From Paenibacillus sp. Soil750 (GTDB lineage Bacteria; Bacillota; Bacilli; Paenibacillales; NBRC-103111): a stretch of DNA of 64,000 nucleotides. Positions 63,236 to 64,000 of this stretch are shown here, piece after piece. The DNA lies in NCBI RefSeq assembly GCF_001428045.1, contig NZ_LMSD01000044.1, positions 1 to 64,000 of the forward strand, in the 5' to 3' direction. The notes under the pieces are model-generated. The model saw nothing but the letters and a program-made list of their open reading frames with translations. It made no database searches and was not told where the DNA came from. Position 1 is the stretch's first letter. The number at the start of each line of letters is the position of its first letter. The position numbers and the translations under genes are program-made.

Positions 63236-64000
63236 ATGGCGAATTATGTAACGATAAGTTGTTTGGGTCCTAGACCTTTGGTTATTGATGCAGATGTTCC
63301 TGCCCAAGAGGCGGTGGAACGAATGATCCAACATTGGCAGAGTCAGCTGGACCATGTGCTCCCGGATCGTCCAGATTTGATAATACTGCATGAAGCCTGT
63401 GACAGACCGGATCAAAGGACGTTCCCGCAAGATCAGAAGTTAGCTTATTATCGGGTTCGTAAAAATCAAATCCGTGATTTTCTGGCAGGCGTTGCGAAAC
63501 AGCACCGTTGTTATATCACATATCCAGCACATATAGAAGCTGAGGACGGCAGCTGGCGCAATGCGATGCAGTTGATTGATCGCGAGGGTCAAGTGATGGG
63601 GGCATATCATAAAAACTATCTGGTTCCCGATGAATACAACAAGAATCATATTCTTTATGGGAAGGAAGCGCCCATCTTTGAATGTGATTTTGGGAGAGTT
63701 GCAGCAGCGATATGCTTTGATTTGAACTTTGATGAGCTTCGGCAGCAGTATGCGAAAGCAAAACCGGATTTGATCGTATTTCCTTCCATGTATCATGGTG
63801 GGATTATGCAAAACTATTGGGCTTATTCCTGCAGATCTTATTTTACCGGATCGATATCGGGCTTACCTTGCACAGTAATAACGCCATTGGGAGAGGTGGA
63901 GGCACAGAGCACGAATTACTACTCATTTATTACAACCAAAGTTAATTTGGATTACGCTGTCATTCATATTGATGAGAATGGTGCACATTTTCTTAAGATC
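63236..64000 (+). CDS. Carbon-nitrogen hydrolase (nitrilase family), cut by the window end
   Basis: 255 codons are in the window with no stop. The catalytic triad can be placed: Glu in ILHEACD (about residue 60), Lys in AYHKNYL (about 126) and Cys in AAAICFDLNF (about 162). Such enzymes hydrolyse amides, carbamoyl groups or nitriles. The ATG at 63236 has GGGGGCAG about six bases upstream; an ATG at 63214 is out of frame. Divergent from the large secreted protein. Its place suggests action on an N-acyl or amide group of the imported sugar, which is inference. Confidence 0.85.
   Translation, partial: MANYVTISCLGPRPLVIDADVPAQEAVERMIQHWQSQLDHVLPDRPDLIILHEACDRPDQRTFPQDQKLAYYRVRKNQIRDFLAGVAKQHRCYITYPAHIEAEDGSWRNAMQLIDREGQVMGAYHKNYLVPDEYNKNHILYGKEAPIFECDFGRVAAAICFDLNFDELRQQYAKAKPDLIVFPSMYHGGIMQNYWAYSCRSYFTGSISGLPCTVITPLGEVEAQSTNYYSFITTKVNLDYAVIHIDENGAHFLKI

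Overview
The window looks like the chromosome of a spore-forming Gram-positive soil bacterium, most probably Paenibacillus or a close relative. The reasons are strong AGGAGG-type ribosome binding sites, a DesK/DesR cold-sensing pair, a T-box leader, many CUT1-type sugar ABC transporters paired with YesM/YesN or AraC regulators, and a spore-coat locus with CotB- and CotH-like genes. No rRNA, tRNA, CRISPR array or complete insertion sequence was seen.

Layout. (1) 0.1-3.5 kb: temperature response, with a cold-shock protein and a fatty-acid desaturase followed by its DesK/DesR two-component system. (2) 3.6-5.6 kb: a methionyl-tRNA synthetase behind a T-box leader with an ATG specifier; its two zinc knuckles and short C-terminus make it unlike the usual Bacillus MetS. 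(3) 5.8-18.1 kb: a sugar locus with a lipoprotein/YesM/YesN sensing unit, a GH35 beta-galactosidase, two ABC permeases, a binding lipoprotein, and a LacI regulator that seems to start at CTG. CcpA (cre) sites precede two of its units. (4) 18.4-26.1 kb: a spore-surface locus with a collagen-like GPA protein, two CotB-type proteins, a frameshifted ArsB/YwrK-type permease, Lys-Glu-Gly and Gly-Thr-Gly-Lys repeat proteins, a CotH-type kinase and a coupled SET-domain protein. (5) 26.1-32.1 kb: mixed genes (small membrane proteins, a GC-richer MFS/AraC pair, methionine aminopeptidase, a TerD protein). (6) 32.2-64 kb: a large glycan-utilisation region with two Gfo/Idh/MocA oxidoreductases, a LacI regulator, two ABC transporter systems with three binding lipoproteins, a GH63-type hydrolase, two Tat-exported beta-helix proteins, an FAD oxidoreductase, a 2-hydroxyacid dehydrogenase, a membrane-anchored AraC sensor, a DUF4091 protein, a 1371-residue secreted multidomain protein and a carbon-nitrogen hydrolase cut by the window end.

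How they work together. The two sugar loci follow a common Paenibacillus plan: a membrane sensor/AraC or LacI regulator, an ABC importer, and intracellular hydrolases and oxidoreductases. The 33-64 kb region adds secreted beta-helix proteins and redox enzymes, so it probably handles an unusual, oxidised or uronic-acid-containing glycan; the substrate cannot be read from sequence. The spore-surface locus is the most original part. It places a CotH kinase and a putative SET lysine methyltransferase next to lysine- and threonine-rich low-complexity proteins, which suggests post-translational modification of repeat proteins on the spore surface.
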